Source of the DNA: Oscillospiraceae bacterium
GTDB taxonomy: Bacteria; Bacillota; Clostridia; Oscillospirales; Butyricicoccaceae
Assembly (NCBI GenBank): GCA_902797555.1
Contig: CADBTM010000023.1
Location: 1 to 7,411, forward strand
Direction of reading: 5' to 3'
Length of the DNA: 7,411 nt
This document shows, in pieces, positions 6,583 through 7,411 of this stretch. The notes under the pieces are model-generated. The model was not told where the DNA came from. It made no database searches and saw nothing but the letters and a program-made list of their open reading frames with translations. The position numbers and the translations under genes are program-made. Every line of letters starts with the position of its first letter. Within the stretch, counting starts at the first letter, position 1.

Positions 6583-6828
6583 ATGTTTGACGGAACCCGT
6601 AAATTTCGAATTGGTGACGATACCGATCTGGAGATGAAACAGATCCTTACTGCGGTTTATGATGCGCTTCAGGAAAAGGGCTATAACCCCATCAATCAGA
6701 TTGTGGGGTACATTCTGTCTGAGGATCCTACCTATATCACCAACCATAATAATGCAAGAACTCTGATCCGCAAGATCGACCGCGACGAGCTTCTGCAGGA
6801 GCTGGTGCGTCATTATTTGTCAGATTGA
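6583..6828 (+). CDS. ireB: IreB-family regulatory phosphoprotein (UPF0297/DUF965)
   Basis: This is a small (81-residue) cytoplasmic protein of the IreB/YrzL family. The block GYNPINQIVGYILSEDPTYI, the following NHNNARTLIRKIDRDELLQELVRHYL and the full length match the family. In Enterococcus faecalis, IreB is phosphorylated on N-terminal threonines by the PASTA-domain kinase IreK and acts as a negative regulator of cephalosporin resistance; here Thr5 and Thr14 are the N-terminal threonines. GGAGG (6571-6575) lies seven bases before the ATG. In many Firmicutes this gene sits between alaS and ruvX; here it stands alone with its own promoter and terminator. The link to a PASTA kinase in this organism is inferred from the family, as no kinase gene lies in the window. 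Confidence 0.95.
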   Translation: MFDGTRKFRIGDDTDLEMKQILTAVYDALQEKGYNPINQIVGYILSEDPTYITNHNNARTLIRKIDRDELLQELVRHYLSD

Positions 6829-6850
6829 TCTGTCTGTGTACAGGTCTGAT

Positions 6851-6883
6851 AAAATGTCGCTTCCTGTCAGAGGCGGCATTTTT
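6851..6883 (+). terminator. Intrinsic terminator after ireB
   Basis: AAAATGTCGC (6851-6860) pairs with GCGGCATTTT (6873-6882; ten pairs, one G-U) around a 12-base loop and runs into TTTTT (6879-6883). It closes a single-gene ireB transcript. Confidence 0.85.
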
Positions 6884-6889
6884 GTTTCT

Positions 6890-6926
6890 CTTTTGTAATC
6901 TTTTTGTTTGACTTTTGTAATCTTTT
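6890..6926 (+). repeat. Phased direct repeat over a promoter, possible response-regulator site
   Basis: The 15-base sequence CTTTTGTAATCTTTT occurs at 6890-6904 and 6912-6926, exactly 22 bases apart. A weaker element TGTTTG (6905-6910) lies midway, so TGTAAT, TGTTTG, TGTAAT recur every 11 bases. The second copy occupies the spacer of the downstream promoter. Hexamers repeated at 11-base phasing are typical of OmpR/PhoB-type regulators; WalR is reported to bind TGTWAH-N5-TGTWAH. The assignment is inference. Confidence 0.6.
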
Positions 6927-6936
6927 CTGTTATAAT
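6908..6936 (+). promoter_or_regulatory. Strong sigma-A promoter of the 6963 gene
   Basis: TTGACT (6908-6913) and consensus TATAAT (6931-6936) have a 17-base spacer, and TG at 6928-6929 adds an extended -10. The predicted start is near 6943. The direct repeats described above overlap the -35 box and spacer. Confidence 0.9.
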
Positions 6937-6962
6937 AAATATGTCAATCGGAGGAAGTCTGT

Positions 6963-7265
6963 ATGGAAGCAACCGGTAAAAACAATCAACTGCCTTTGAC
7001 CTATAAGGGTCGTCCCCTGCTGCGCAAGGACAACGTGATTTATTACGGCAGCATGACGGACAAATATGTGATTATGATGCAGGTCACCTCTTCGGAGCAA
7101 AAGGAAGGCTACACCCTGGCCAACAAGGTGGTCATCCAGCTGCAATACACCGATCCGGAGATCAGCTCTGTAGACAGAGTGGTGAAAACCGCACAGCGCG
7201 ATAATCTTTACGAAGCGATGGAGCTTGGCTCGATCTGGCTGGACAGGGCGCTCAGCGGCAAGTAA
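6963..7265 (+). CDS. Conserved-looking protein of unknown function (100 residues)
   Basis: I cannot assign a function. The product is a small soluble protein without a signal peptide or membrane segment. Its middle alternates hydrophobic and polar residues in a way that suggests beta strands (VIYYGSM, KYVIMMQV, KVVIQLQY), and a helical C-terminal third follows (VDRVVKTAQRD, LYEAMELGSIWLDRAL). I see no cysteine, metal-binding or nucleotide-binding motif. The ATG is supported by GGAGGA (6950-6955) at seven bases and by a near-consensus promoter. The next gene begins 25 bases downstream with no terminator between, so the two are probably co-transcribed. Confidence 0.85.
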   Translation: MEATGKNNQLPLTYKGRPLLRKDNVIYYGSMTDKYVIMMQVTSSEQKEGYTLANKVVIQLQYTDPEISSVDRVVKTAQRDNLYEAMELGSIWLDRALSGK

Positions 7266-7290
7266 CCCGAAAATGCTGGGAGGTTACAAA

Positions 7291-7411
7291 ATGAACTGGA
7301 AATCCGCAACCCGTTACGTCGTTTTGTTTTCTGTATTTGTTCTTGCAATGTGCATTTCTGTCTTTGCCTATGACATTCAGGGCGGAACGGTGACCACCTC
7401 TTCTATGGTGA
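7291..7411 (+). CDS. Secreted protein, N-terminal fragment (runs off the window)
   Basis: Forty codons are visible. GGGAGG (7278-7283) precedes the ATG by seven bases. The start (MNWKSATR) is basic, followed by a hydrophobic stretch (YVVLFSVFVLAMCISV, 9-24) and a likely signal peptidase I site after VFA (residue 26), so the protein is probably exported. The mature part begins YDIQGGTVTTSSMV. GTVTxSxL-like openings are common in bacterial SH3 domains of cell-wall hydrolases (for example NlpC/P60 proteins), but too little is present to decide. Cys21 lies inside the hydrophobic core without a clear lipobox, so a lipoprotein is less likely. Confidence 0.85.
   Translation, partial: MNWKSATRYVVLFSVFVLAMCISVFAYDIQGGTVTTSSMV

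Overview
The window looks like a chromosomal segment of a moderately GC-rich Firmicute, probably a Clostridia gut lineage such as Oscillospiraceae/Ruminococcaceae. The evidence is strong AGGAGG-type ribosome binding sites, good sigma-A promoters, a classical T-box leader, an IreB-family gene and Firmicute-style PheS and PheT. The genus placement is inference. No mobile element, CRISPR array, tRNA or rRNA gene is visible.

Layout. Positions 1-56 hold a possible C-terminal tail of a plus-strand gene, which meets the uracil permease gene uraA (minus strand, 101-1453) at a symmetrical bidirectional terminator. The uraA 5' leader (about 1620-1454, minus strand) contains a promoter, a 22-codon leader ORF with its own Shine-Dalgarno and a very pyrimidine-rich second half, and then an intrinsic terminator directly before the uraA ribosome binding site. 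This arrangement resembles the UTP-sensitive, translation-coupled attenuator of enterobacterial pyrBI. It is the most interesting item here.

A roughly 110-base AT-rich gap separates the uraA promoter from a divergent plus-strand promoter. That promoter drives a T-box riboswitch (about 1799-2056) with a probable UUC (Phe) specifier. Downstream lie a metallo-beta-lactamase-fold hydrolase (2072-2677), pheS (2705-3724) and pheT (3740-6457), closely spaced and ending at a strong terminator (6466-6503). The logic is that uncharged tRNA-Phe opens the T-box and raises phenylalanyl-tRNA synthetase; the hydrolase is carried along with it. The PheT protein is about 100 residues longer than usual. The extra part appears to be a second, diverged copy of the tRNA-binding OB-fold (B2) domain.

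The right end holds three small units: ireB (6583-6828), with its own promoter and terminator; a 100-residue protein of unknown function (6963-7265), whose strong promoter is overlaid by TGTAAT-type repeats at 11-base phasing; and, in the same apparent operon, the first 40 codons of a secreted protein (7291 to the window edge). No stretch longer than 300 bases lacks an interpretable feature.
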